Below are positions 17,890-26,052 of a stretch of DNA of 64,000 bases, one piece after another (position 1 is the first letter of the stretch; every line of letters starts with the position of its first letter). The DNA comes from JAZKFT01 sp965246935 (GTDB lineage: Bacteria > Bacteroidota > Bacteroidia > Chitinophagales > Chitinophagaceae): positions 62,001-126,000 of the forward strand of contig CBDFGC010000001.1 in NCBI GenBank assembly GCA_965246935.1. The letters run 5' to 3'. Below the pieces are notes generated by a model that saw nothing but the letters and a program-made list of their open reading frames with translations, was not told the DNA's origin and did not search any database. The translations under genes were made by a program, and so were the position numbers.

Positions 17890-19956
17890 TTAAAAGGTAC
17901 AAGCCGCCTGTATCTTTATTTCTGTTCGGTGATTGTTATTGATTTCATCATAACCTGAACCAATTGTTGTAGCATCCGGCATGATTGTTTGGGCCAGCCT
18001 TACCCATAAAGATAAATGCTTACTAACGTTATAATTCAGGTTAAGGTACCAGCGGTAGCCTTTGCCAAAAGAGGGCGGTATGGAAAAGCTGTATAGCACA
18101 TCGTTTTCAAAAGCATACAGGCGGCTGTCGTAACTATCCGTTTCAAAGTATTGGAGCCGGATATTTCCTGAAAAAGGTTCGGACACCGGTTTATAGAAAA
18201 CTTCAGCAAACGTCAGAAAGCCATTTTCTGGTCGATTAGATTGCTTGTCGAACCAAAGCAATTCTACCCGGCTTTTAAAACTTACTTCAGGCGTAAGTTT
18301 TATAGAAAAGTTAGTACGCCAGGTTTGGCGGGGCCGGTTATTCGTAATGTGCAGCGGCAGGGCCGTATTGGAAAGATTGATGGCTTTGCTCTGATTAAGA
18401 TAACGGGTATATAGCTCGGTTTGCTTACCGGGTCGCCAGGTTAGCTGCGCCAGGTATTCTGAGCCGTTTGAGGGCCTGTCGACCCGGTAGCGTAGCCAGG
18501 GGAAACTGAATACGTCTGCGTAGGCATTAACTGTAATTCCATACACAGGCCTCAGCGTGATACCGGCGTACAATCCATTTTCATTTACCGGTACAATACT
18601 CTCCGTAAAGGCATTGGTATAAAGGCTGGTGTAGGCACGGGAAATATGCCGGTACAACAAACTGACATCTGCCCGTGCATCCAGGCTGGCCAGTGAGCCA
18701 TGCACCATTGCGGTATTTTTATTCGCATCTGTGGCTACTTCACCAAACAGGTGCATGTTCCGGTAGGTATAACCATAATCCACACTGGCATTCGTATAAT
18801 TTTTTCCATCCAATGCATACAAATTATACGGCACCGCCTCTTTTTGCAATGCAGCAGAAAGTTGATGGTGAACCACATTAACGCCAATCTGAAACCGGGC
18901 CAGATGGTATCCGATACTGCCTCCGTACGATAGCTGACTGATTTGATTTCTGTCGGCCAGTTCCGAAAGGGTACGATGGTAGCCGGAACTTTGAAGGGAT
19001 GAAACAATATCATCTACTGCAGCTGAGTCGACTACCCGGTTAGCTGAAACTTTCTTGAGGGAAATGAACCCAGTTGCCTGCCAGGCCTTTTTCTGAAGGG
19101 TAATACCTGCGCCTCTGTGAAAATTAAACTCTCCCGGCGAACTGTATGGCCGTAAAATATCTGCCTGTCTTTTAATGCCCGTTATATCAGCACTTTTACG
19201 AAAGGCAAGTGATTGCCAACTCACCAGGCCCTGTCCCATATTTACGGTAAAGTCGCCCAGTGCCAGGAATTTTACAATGCCCAAGTTGCGGGCAAACAGG
19301 TGTACAGAATAAAAATCGAATCCTCTACCCTGCCGGCCTTTCAAAAATTGTTCTCCCGCATCTTTATCGGCTGTGATGCCATATTGTAATAAGTTTTTAT
19401 ATTGATATTTATAGCGGATTACTAACCGCAATGGGCTACCGGTATATTTCGGTCCGGAGGAATCTTTTGCGATGAACCCGTCCTGTTTTTCCAGCAATTG
19501 GGCCACCCGAGCCAGCAGGGTACGGTCGCCGCCACTAAACCGGCTAACTAAATTTTCTTTAAACGAAACAGCACTTCCCACCTGAATATAAGGCAATATT
19601 TTTCGGATGGTTTCGATGTCCCAGCCGGGTACCGCCTGCAGTTCGTACATGTTGATTAGCCTGCCAAGCAATTGCCGGTATTGCAGGAACTGCTGAATTT
19701 GCAGCGGTGATAAAAAAAGGAATGTTGTCAGGTCTGTTTCTTCTGCTGTGTTCAGGTTTAGCCGGTGTCGCCTTAGATGTTGATATTGCTGTAAATAGCT
19801 GTCATCTTCTGTTTCGGTTTCTTCTGCTTCGGCCAGGTTTTCCAGTTGCTGCTCGGTTGTGCTGTTGATAAGTGGAATGGTATCCTGCTGTGCCTGTAAT
19901 ATTAACCCACTAAAAACTGCCAGTGCTATCATTACCATTTTCGGAAATACAGACAT
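17890..19956 (-). CDS. Outer-membrane beta-barrel protein with N-terminal helix-hairpin-helix domain
   Basis: 688 residues. Signal peptide (MIALAVFSGLILQAQ), an acidic stretch (EAEETETEDD, about 43-52), then a ComEA-like helix-hairpin-helix repeat region (about 63-125: LNLNTAEETDLTTFLFLSPL, MYELQAVPGW) and a long C-terminal part rich in aromatic beta strands (YKYQYKNLLQYGITADK, SVHLFARNLGIVKFLALGDF). Proteins with this architecture are common in Bacteroidota and are annotated only as HHH-domain proteins; the function is unknown, and DNA binding at the cell surface is only a guess. The beta-barrel gene at 19972 lies 15 bases upstream on the same strand, so the two are probably cotranscribed. 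Confidence 0.75.
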   Translation of the reverse strand: MSVFPKMVMIALAVFSGLILQAQQDTIPLINSTTEQQLENLAEAEETETEDDSYLQQYQHLRRHRLNLNTAEETDLTTFLFLSPLQIQQFLQYRQLLGRLINMYELQAVPGWDIETIRKILPYIQVGSAVSFKENLVSRFSGGDRTLLARVAQLLEKQDGFIAKDSSGPKYTGSPLRLVIRYKYQYKNLLQYGITADKDAGEQFLKGRQGRGFDFYSVHLFARNLGIVKFLALGDFTVNMGQGLVSWQSLAFRKSADITGIKRQADILRPYSSPGEFNFHRGAGITLQKKAWQATGFISLKKVSANRVVDSAAVDDIVSSLQSSGYHRTLSELADRNQISQLSYGGSIGYHLARFQIGVNVVHHQLSAALQKEAVPYNLYALDGKNYTNASVDYGYTYRNMHLFGEVATDANKNTAMVHGSLASLDARADVSLLYRHISRAYTSLYTNAFTESIVPVNENGLYAGITLRPVYGITVNAYADVFSFPWLRYRVDRPSNGSEYLAQLTWRPGKQTELYTRYLNQSKAINLSNTALPLHITNNRPRQTWRTNFSIKLTPEVSFKSRVELLWFDKQSNRPENGFLTFAEVFYKPVSEPFSGNIRLQYFETDSYDSRLYAFENDVLYSFSIPPSFGKGYRWYLNLNYNVSKHLSLWVRLAQTIMPDATTIGSGYDEINNNHRTEIKIQAACTF

Positions 19957-19971
19957 GGGCAGGCTTCGTTT

Positions 19972-20826
19972 TTAATTATAAATAGCTGTTGGTTTAGCGG
20001 CAGCAGATTTATTATCACTTAGATTGAAAAGTAATAGGATACCCGGCGAAATACCCAACGGGGTTTGATAAGCGGCAGCTATTTCAACCCGTAAACTCTC
20101 CCATTTAAAACCAACCGAAGCAAAATAAGAAGCGGTAGCCGTGCTAACACCTGCACGGGCAAAAAAAGCCCCATTCAACTGGTAATAAAGCCCTGTATTA
20201 ACGGAAGCAGGCAAATTTTCTTCTTTCACAATTTCGGCCCCCAGGTATACATCCTCTGAAACTTCATACCCGCCTCCAAATGTAAATGCTGCCGGTATTT
20301 TTTCACCCAACACTTTACTCCATTTACTACCGGTTGGGTTGTACACATTAATCCCTAAATTCAGCTTATCCGTTACATGAAAGATGGCTCCTGCTGAGGC
20401 ATTGATGCTGGACGCATTGCCATAGCCATTGCCCTGCCGCAGGCTATGATAATTAAATTGCAAACCAACATCTACCTTATTACTAATCTTTCGCCCGTAA
20501 GCGAGGGAAAACCGGCTTTGGCTGAACAGCCCAAACCCTAAATAATTGCCATGCAACGCAAATGAACCTGATTTGGTAACAACACCGGCTGAAAAGGCAA
20601 ATAGATTTAATGAACTCAACGCAAACCGCCTTTCGGCATACAAAGCAACTGACGATTGCTGCAACTGCGCCAGTGACGCGGCATTGTTACGGGTAGCATA
20701 TACATCGACGTTAGTTGTAGAGTAGGCTCCCAACGCTACATACCGGGCTGTGATTGATTGTGTAACGGGTTGCGATTGTACCTCACAGCTCATCAAAACA
20801 AAAAATGGCAAAATCAGGTACTTCAC
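19972..20826 (-). CDS. PorV/PorQ-like outer-membrane beta-barrel protein
   Basis: 284 residues from GTG 20826, which gives a proper signal peptide (KYLILPFFVLMSCEVQSQ); a TTG 16 codons upstream is possible but its extension runs into repeat sequence. The body has alternating beta strands with a conserved opening (ARYVALGAYSTTNVDVYATR, a pattern seen in PorV/PorQ and other FadL-related barrels), then FAFSAGVVTKSGSFALHGNY and AYQTPLGISPGILLLFNLS near the end. Members of this group act in type IX secretion or lipid transport, but here the role is not settled. Probably cotranscribed with the HHH barrel gene. Confidence 0.65.
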   Translation of the reverse strand: MKYLILPFFVLMSCEVQSQPVTQSITARYVALGAYSTTNVDVYATRNNAASLAQLQQSSVALYAERRFALSSLNLFAFSAGVVTKSGSFALHGNYLGFGLFSQSRFSLAYGRKISNKVDVGLQFNYHSLRQGNGYGNASSINASAGAIFHVTDKLNLGINVYNPTGSKWSKVLGEKIPAAFTFGGGYEVSEDVYLGAEIVKEENLPASVNTGLYYQLNGAFFARAGVSTATASYFASVGFKWESLRVEIAAAYQTPLGISPGILLLFNLSDNKSAAAKPTAIYN

Positions 20827-20857
20827 TTTCAGATAGTTTGAAGCTAATGTACCATCA

Positions 20858-20966
20858 ATTAGTAAATGTGCCAATTAGCAAATATGCAAATGAAGAACCG
20901 ACATTTTGAAATGCTCTCCAATTGCAGATTTGCAGATTTGCACATTGTCACATTTGTATATTTGCA
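20858..20966. repeat. Degenerate 'gcaaatatgcaaatg' repeats between divergent genes
   Basis: gccaattagcaaatatgcaa at 20870-20889 and its inverted counterpart gcagatttgcagatttgcac at 20924-20943 (continuing attgtcacatttgtatatttg to 20964) are degenerate tandem repeats of about 8-9 bases. They abut the folD start and the start of the 19972 gene. TATATTTG at 20957-20964 fits a -7 element, but it is part of the repeat and only six bases from the folD ATG. Confidence 0.6.
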
Positions 20967-20969
20967 GCC

Positions 20970-21848
20970 ATGCAATTATTAGATGGCAAGGCAGCATCAG
21001 CGGCTATTAAACAGCAATTGAAAGAGCAAACACAAACCCGGGCACAGCAGGATAAAAAAATACCGCACCTGGCAGCGGTATTAGTAGGCAATGATGGTGG
21101 CAGCGAAACGTACGTAGCTTCTAAAGTAAAAACCTGCGCCGAATTGGGCTTCGAGTCAACACTTATCCGGTATGATGCCACCGTACCACAACAGGAACTG
21201 CTGGATAAAATAGCTGATTTGAATACCGATGATAACATTGACGGCATATTGGTTCAACTGCCGCTACCTAAGCATATTTCTTCGGAAAAAGTCATCGAAT
21301 CCATTAATCCGTTAAAGGATGTTGATGGTTTTCACCCGGTAAATATTGGTCGGCTGGTTCAGGGCCTGCCTACTTATATTTCTGCAACGCCCTATGGTAT
21401 TATGCTGATGCTGGAGCATTACAAGGTTGATACAAAAGGGAAACTTGCAGTAGTAATAGGCCGCAGCAATATTGTTGGCCGGCCAATGAGTATATTGTTA
21501 AGCAGCCAGTTGCCTTATGGAAATTGTACGGTTACGCTTTGCCACAGCAGTACCATTAACCTGGAGCAGTACACCCGGCAGGCCGATATTGTAGTGGCAG
21601 CGTTAGGCAAACCGGAATTTTTAAAAGGCAATATGGTTAAGGAAGGCGCCATTATTATTGATGTAGGTATTACCCGTGTACCGGATGCTACCAATAGTCG
21701 TGGCTATACAATAAAGGGAGATGTAGCTTTTGCAGAAGTTTCTCAAAAAGCAGCTTTCATTACACCCGTACCCGGTGGTGTAGGCGTAATGACAATTGCC
21801 GGGCTGATGAAAAATACATTTGATGCCTGTGTTCGCCGTAATGATTAG
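20970..21848 (+). CDS. folD: Bifunctional methylenetetrahydrofolate dehydrogenase/cyclohydrolase FolD
   Basis: Interconverts 5,10-methylene-, 5,10-methenyl- and 10-formyl-tetrahydrofolate, supplying formyl groups for purines and for Fmt. 292 residues from ATG 20970 (MQLLDGKAASAAIK). Family motifs: GNDGGSETYVASKVKTCAEL (about 39-58, with the catalytic Lys), DGILVQLPLPKHI (about 91-103), PLKDVDGFHPVNIGRLVQG, VIGRSNIVGRPMSILL (NADP-binding loop) and PVPGGVGVMTIAGLMKNT. The longer frame from 20922 is rejected because its extra residues come from repeat sequence. First of a row of plus-strand genes (queE, menG, porT). Confidence 0.97.
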   Translation: MQLLDGKAASAAIKQQLKEQTQTRAQQDKKIPHLAAVLVGNDGGSETYVASKVKTCAELGFESTLIRYDATVPQQELLDKIADLNTDDNIDGILVQLPLPKHISSEKVIESINPLKDVDGFHPVNIGRLVQGLPTYISATPYGIMLMLEHYKVDTKGKLAVVIGRSNIVGRPMSILLSSQLPYGNCTVTLCHSSTINLEQYTRQADIVVAALGKPEFLKGNMVKEGAIIIDVGITRVPDATNSRGYTIKGDVAFAEVSQKAAFITPVPGGVGVMTIAGLMKNTFDACVRRND

Positions 21849-21909
21849 CAAACAATCACTTGCTTCCCTGCGTTTTTACAGATTACTTTTATAGAAACAG
21901 CCAAACATC

Positions 21910-22677
21910 TTGAACATACAAAATTACACATCACTAATCCCGGAAGGTTTAACAGCGGGGACATGGCAATCTGCGGAGACTTTGCCATGCAACGTCTCTA
22001 CGGCCATACTGCCGGTAATGGAGAGCTTTTACACACTGCAGGGCGAAGGCTACTATGCAGGTAAGGCAGCTTACTTTATAAGGTTGGGTGGTTGCAATGT
22101 AGGTTGCGTATGGTGTGATGTAAAAGAAAGCTGGGATGCAAGCCTACACCCGCAATTAGCGATTAACAATATTATTGAAAAGGCAATAGAAGAATCAGGA
22201 ATTCAGCCCGGTGCCTTTCCAATACAAACATCGCATCCTGACCTGTTGTCTGTTGTCCGTCGTCCGTTGTCTAAAAAATCTATTGTTGTTGTTACCGGCG
22301 GCGAGCCGCTCTTGCATGATTTAGGCGAACTGACAGATGCGCTGCACCAGGCGGGCTTTCAAACCAACATCGAAACGTCGGGCTCGGCGCCGTTGAGCGG
22401 CCGGTGGGATTGGATTTGTGTATCGCCAAAAAAATTTAAAGCGCCATTGCCCCAGATAATGCCAGTAGCCAATGAGCTGAAAGTGGTCATCTTTAACAAA
22501 ACGGATTTTGCCTGGGCCGAACAGCATGCAGCCAATACCAGTTCTCAATGCAAATTGTACCTGCAGGCCGAATGGAGCCGCCGGCAGCAAATGATGCCAT
22601 TGATTATTGATTACATCAAAGCCCACCCACAATGGCAGCTTAGCCTGCAGGTGCATAAATATATTGATGTGCCATAA
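21910..22677 (+). CDS. queE: 7-carboxy-7-deazaguanine synthase QueE with an in-frame insert
   Basis: Radical-SAM enzyme that contracts 6-carboxytetrahydropterin to 7-carboxy-7-deazaguanine in queuosine/preQ0 synthesis. The compact family motif for the 4Fe-4S cluster is GGCNVGCVWCDVKESWD (about 60-76, with the CxxxCxxC cysteines), preceded by ESFYTLQGEGYYAGKAAYF and followed by VVVTGGEPLLHDL. 255 residues if the TTG at 21910 is used; ATG 22018 (residue 37) would give a canonical start and may be the real one. Between the cluster motif and VVVTGG there are about 25-30 extra residues (PDLLSVVRRPLSKK and flanks), encoded by repeat sequence at 22243-22271. Confidence 0.9.
   Translation: MNIQNYTSLIPEGLTAGTWQSAETLPCNVSTAILPVMESFYTLQGEGYYAGKAAYFIRLGGCNVGCVWCDVKESWDASLHPQLAINNIIEKAIEESGIQPGAFPIQTSHPDLLSVVRRPLSKKSIVVVTGGEPLLHDLGELTDALHQAGFQTNIETSGSAPLSGRWDWICVSPKKFKAPLPQIMPVANELKVVIFNKTDFAWAEQHAANTSSQCKLYLQAEWSRRQQMMPLIIDYIKAHPQWQLSLQVHKYIDVP
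22243..22271 (+). repeat. Repeat-derived in-frame insert inside queE
   Basis: ctgttgtctgttgtccgtcg (22243-22262) continuing tccgttgtc is a degenerate tandem repeat of the unit 'ttgtccg', of the same kind as the short tandem tracts between genes. It is translated as LLSVVRRPLS within QueE without breaking the frame. Confidence 0.65.
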
Positions 22678-22679
22678 AT

Positions 22680-22773
22680 AGTCCGGAGGACAGGAAGTCC
22701 GAAGGTCGGAAAGACGGAAAACTGAAAAATAGTAATAAGCCTAAACATTTTGAACCATTGACGATTCACGACA
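22680..22773. repeat. Degenerate repeat tracts between queE and menG
   Basis: gtccggaggacaggaagtcc at 22681-22700 continues as gaaggtcggaaagacggaaaac, and a second tract accattgacgattcacgac ends at the menG start (22755-22773). Both types recur elsewhere in the window (29125-29264; 45246-45270; 46320-46340; 47763-47780). Confidence 0.6.
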
Positions 22774-23517
22774 ATGACAGATTTCGCCCACGATAAAATT
22801 GTCCCATTTAAAAAAGCAGACGCAGGCAAAAAGGAGCAGGTGGCAGAAATGTTTGACCGCATTGCGTTTCGCTATGATTTTATCAACCGCTTTTTAAGTG
22901 CCGGTATTGATGTAGGCTGGCGCAAAAAGGCAATCCGCCAGTTATTACCACTAAACCCTACGCATATTTTAGACGTAGCTACCGGTACGGCCGATCTGCC
23001 ATTGCTGATGTACCAGATCTTACATCCAAAAAAAATAACCGGTATTGACATCAGTGAAGGGATGATGGCTTTGGGCCGCCAAAAAATCGCAGACAGGGGA
23101 TTAGAAAAAGTTATAGAACTGAAAAGCGGGGACAGTGAAGCAATAAGTTTTGAGGATGGGGCGTTTGATGCAATAACGGTTGCTTTTGGAGTACGCAACT
23201 TTGCCAATCTGGAGAAAGGTCTTAGTGAAATGTACCGGGTATTGAGGCCCGGAGGTAAAATAGTGATTCTTGAATTTAGCAGGCCACAACAAGCTTTTAT
23301 CCGATGGATGGCGAATATATATTGTAGAATCATCGCACCTCAGGCGGGTGGCATCATCTCAAAAAATAAGGCAGCCTATCGATACCTGAATGATAGTATC
23401 GAAGCGTTTCCAAGCGGTGAGCCTTTTTTAAAATTAATGAAGCAGGCAGGTTTCAAAAGCCTGTATCGAAAACCATTGACCTTAGGCGTATGTACTATTT
23501 ATTGCGGCGAAAAATAA
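22774..23517 (+). CDS. ubiE: Demethylmenaquinone methyltransferase (UbiE/MenG)
   Basis: SAM-dependent C-methylation of demethylmenaquinone, the last step of menaquinone synthesis (Bacteroidota use menaquinone, so MenG is the likely role). 247 residues. Visible motifs: VAEMFDRIAFRYDFINRFLS (about 23-42), the SAM-binding ILDVATGTADLPLLM (about 65-79, motif I), GIDISEGMMALGRQK, and ITVAFGVRNFANLEKGL (about 134-150), then LRPGGKIVILEFSRPQ. Its 3' end overlaps the next gene, porT, by 28 bases, which suggests translational coupling. Confidence 0.95.
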   Translation: MTDFAHDKIVPFKKADAGKKEQVAEMFDRIAFRYDFINRFLSAGIDVGWRKKAIRQLLPLNPTHILDVATGTADLPLLMYQILHPKKITGIDISEGMMALGRQKIADRGLEKVIELKSGDSEAISFEDGAFDAITVAFGVRNFANLEKGLSEMYRVLRPGGKIVILEFSRPQQAFIRWMANIYCRIIAPQAGGIISKNKAAYRYLNDSIEAFPSGEPFLKLMKQAGFKSLYRKPLTLGVCTIYCGEK

Positions 23518-24215
23518 GCTTTATCATAGCAGGATGTTTGTTATCAACATTTTCAATTGCACAGTTCGGAAAAGAAATATACCGGGAAGACCACGATGAC
23601 AAACCATACTATTTCGGTATGACACTGGCGTACGGCCATACCTACCTCAACCATACAAAATCAACCCGGTTTTTAGATGACGACAGTGTATTATCTGCAG
23701 CACCCGGTTTTAGCCCTTCTTTTAATTTAGGGTTGCTGGCCACCCTGCACCCTGCCTATCACTGGGAATTCAGAGCCAATCCGCAACTTATGCTGGGCCT
23801 GAACCGCAACTTTAAATATCACCTGAAAAACTACCTGCCCGGTGAGGCGGAGGATCTCACAAAAACAATACAATCTACTATTATATCTTTTCCTTTTTCG
23901 GTGAAATTCAATAGTGACCGGATTCAAAATTTCAGGGTGTACATGCTGGGTGGTGTACAATTTGACATTGATTTGGCCAGTAATTCGCAGGCCCGCAACG
24001 CTGATGATATGATTAAGTTAAAACGGTATGATTACGGTGTACATTGTGGCCTCGGTTTCAACTTCTTTTTGCCGTTTGTAACCGTTTCTCCTGAATTAAA
24101 GTTTGTAACCGGTTTAACGAATCTGCACAGCCGTTCACCGGACTTAAAATTTTCAAGTGTGTTAGATCAGTTACAATCCAAAATGATTGTGTTTTCCATT
24201 CACCTCGAAGAGTAG
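23490..24215 (+). CDS. porT: PorT-like type IX secretion/outer-membrane beta-barrel protein
   Basis: 241 residues. Signal peptide (KISFIIAGCLLSTFSIAQ, about 8-25) followed by YYFGMTLAYGHTYLNHTKS and alternating aromatic strands ending MIVFSIHLEE. Length and pattern fit PorT/SprT, an outer-membrane component of the type IX secretion system, and placement directly behind ubiE/menG is, from memory, a common arrangement in this phylum. The start ATG lies within the end of ubiE. The T9SS sorting domain on the lyase at 55571 shows the system is used. The name is inferred from position and architecture, since short beta-barrels are weakly conserved. Confidence 0.75.
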   Translation: MYYLLRRKISFIIAGCLLSTFSIAQFGKEIYREDHDDKPYYFGMTLAYGHTYLNHTKSTRFLDDDSVLSAAPGFSPSFNLGLLATLHPAYHWEFRANPQLMLGLNRNFKYHLKNYLPGEAEDLTKTIQSTIISFPFSVKFNSDRIQNFRVYMLGGVQFDIDLASNSQARNADDMIKLKRYDYGVHCGLGFNFFLPFVTVSPELKFVTGLTNLHSRSPDLKFSSVLDQLQSKMIVFSIHLEE

Positions 24216-24334
24216 GATAATTAATAATGAAGAATTGATAATGTAGTGATTATTTGTTTGACTTAATAATTATCATCTACCATACATTTCCTGATTGTAA
24301 GTTTTTATATTTCAGAAACGATAAGTGTTTAATC

Positions 24335-24371
24335 AAAAAAAGGCGAAACCATGTTGGGTTTCGCCTTTTTT
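24335..24371. terminator. Bidirectional intrinsic terminator after porT
   Basis: A-tract, GGCGAAACC, 6-base loop, GGTTTCGCC, T-tract (24335-24371): a 16-bp stem counting the A-T pairs, with T runs in both directions. Confidence 0.85.
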
Positions 24372-24547
24372 CGTACAACGCTTATTGTATTTAATTAATC
24401 AATTGTACATTATTAATGCGAATCAAGTGTTGAGGCGGTTAAGACAGAAAACGTAAGTTTATTATTCATTCTGCACTTTTAATTCAGCAAATTGGTTGTC
24501 CTCTTAGTAAGTGGCATCTCACACTACGCCGCTTGTAGTTGTCTTTG

Positions 24548-24723
24548 TTGGGTATGACCCAACCCTGTTGGTAGTAGCATCAGTAAAACAATGCCCGGTA
24601 ATTTGTTGGGCATGGCCCAACCCCTTGAAATAGCATATGACTTAAAGGGATTGGGCGCTGCCCAATAATATACTAATATTGATTACGGATCCTACCAACA
24701 GAATTGGGCGCTGCCCAATAATA
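24548..24723. repeat. Cluster of four 15-bp palindromes TTGGG-n5-CCCAA
   Basis: Copies at 24548-24562 (TTGGGTATGACCCAA), 24606-24620 (TTGGGCATGGCCCAA), 24651-24665 and 24704-24718 (both TTGGGCGCTGCCCAA followed by TAATA). CTGTTGGTAG next to the first copy (24565-24574) is complementary to CTACCAACAG next to the last, so the whole 180 bases can also fold as one unit. The stretch 24216-24770 otherwise contains only the terminator and AT-rich degenerate repeats at its two edges. Confidence 0.75.
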
Positions 24724-24770
24724 CAAAGCAAGTCCAACCCTTGATTCGCATTATTAATTATCAATTATAA

Positions 24771-25670
24771 TCAGCCATTTCCTGTTTTAGGTTCAAGTAG
24801 CTTAAAGAACTGGTCTAACTGAGGCAGAATAACAATACGGGTACGGCGGTTGGAAGCACGTCCTTCAGCCGTGCTGTTATCAGCAACAGGCAGGTACTGG
24901 CCTCTGCCGGCAGCCGTCATTTTAGCAGGATCAAGCCCATATTGTTTTTGCAAAATACGTATCACAGAAGTGGCACGTTTTGTACTCAAATCCCAGTTGT
25001 CCAATATAAGCCCGGCACCTTTGTATTCCACATTATCCGTATGGCCTTCTACCATAAATTCAATATCCGGCTGGTTTTTAAGAACGGTTGCTACTTTACC
25101 CAACACTGCTTTGGCTTTTTCCGTTACATCGTATTTGCCGGTAGTAAAAAGCAGCTTGTCAGAAATATCAATATATACCACGCCTTTGTCCACTTTAATG
25201 TTGATGTCTTTATCATCCAAATTACCAATGGCGCCCTTCAGGTTTATTACCAGCGCCATGTTCATGGAATCTTTGCGGGCTATGGATGCCTGTAAATCCT
25301 GAATATACATATCCTTAGCGCCAATATTATCCAGCGACTGCTTAATGCTGCTGGCTTGCTGGCCGGAGATTACTGACAGGTTTTCCAATTGTTTGAGTGC
25401 CTGCGTATTATTCTGTTTTAAAAAATCAATTTGTTTCGTCAGGTCATCAATCCGCGTCTGCAGCGCCGAATTACGGGTGTCGGAACCATTTTTTTCATTT
25501 AAAAGTGCGGCGGATGCATCCCGGCAATTTTTGAGATCTTCCTGTAGTTTGTTATTGGTAAGACCTAGTTCATTATTTCTGAATTCTGATGCCTGCAGTT
25601 GCTTTTTCGGCACACAGGAATACATGAGTAATGTGCAGCTGGCTGCAACCATTAAAAAAGAAATTTTCAT
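24771..25670 (-). CDS. OmpA-family peptidoglycan-binding lipoprotein
   Basis: 299 residues from ATG 25670 (MKISFLMVAAS). Lipobox LLMYSC gives an acylated Cys near residue 19. Residues about 35-150 form a helical coiled-coil stretch rich in Lys, Asn and Gln (NNKLQEDLKNCRDAS, LTKQIDFLKQNN). The C-terminal OmpA domain (about 160-285) has FTTGKYDVTEKAKAVLGKVA, IEFMVEGHTDN and the peptidoglycan-contacting LSTKRATSVIRILQ and AAGRGQYLPVADN..GRASNRRT. It tethers the outer membrane to the cell wall. The extra 23 codons upstream to 25739 are not needed. Monocistronic. Confidence 0.92.
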   Translation of the reverse strand: MKISFLMVAASCTLLMYSCVPKKQLQASEFRNNELGLTNNKLQEDLKNCRDASAALLNEKNGSDTRNSALQTRIDDLTKQIDFLKQNNTQALKQLENLSVISGQQASSIKQSLDNIGAKDMYIQDLQASIARKDSMNMALVINLKGAIGNLDDKDINIKVDKGVVYIDISDKLLFTTGKYDVTEKAKAVLGKVATVLKNQPDIEFMVEGHTDNVEYKGAGLILDNWDLSTKRATSVIRILQKQYGLDPAKMTAAGRGQYLPVADNSTAEGRASNRRTRIVILPQLDQFFKLLEPKTGNG

Positions 25671-26052
25671 ATAGCTTGGTTTTAAAGTTTGATTGAATGA
25701 TAGGAAGTTAAAAATCGTACCAGAAAGAAGATTTACCAAAAGGCAAATTTTTCATAAATTCTTAGTTTGCAATTAGTTGTATTGGAATCAATGCTTATAA
25801 AAACGGTTTTTCAGGATAATTAAATTGGATAGTGTATGTATCAGCAGGGCAAAATTTGAGTAAGCACCCATTGAAATGCCAGATGTATCAACCGGCCAAA
25901 TGTAGGATGAAATAGCAATCAATTTTTTGACTTGCAACAGTCTTGATATAATTTACTTATACATCCCTGCCACAATCCACGGTGATGACGAATAAGATAA
26001 GCTGCTACAGATTTTAAACGCAGTAAATGTTGCAGAAACCACAAATCAATAA
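25671..26052. other. Gene-free stretch
   Basis: About 380 bases of AT-rich sequence between two minus-strand genes. The right end carries a short degenerate repeat (acaaatcaataatcaataat, about 26041-26060) beside the stop of the next gene. No promoter element with both boxes, hairpin or RNA gene was recognised. Confidence 0.5.

Noticed and set aside
20957..20964. TATATTTG as the folD promoter -7 element
   Set aside because: It is part of a degenerate repeat and only six bases before the start codon, leaving no leader; not listed as a promoter.
20922..20969. 16-residue N-terminal extension of FolD
   Set aside because: The codons come from the 'gcagatttgc' repeat; MQLLDGKAASAAIK at 20970 is the usual FolD start.
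24548..24723. CRISPR array
   Set aside because: Four palindromes at roughly equal spacing, but the repeat unit is only 15 bases, imperfect and in two types, and no cas gene is near.
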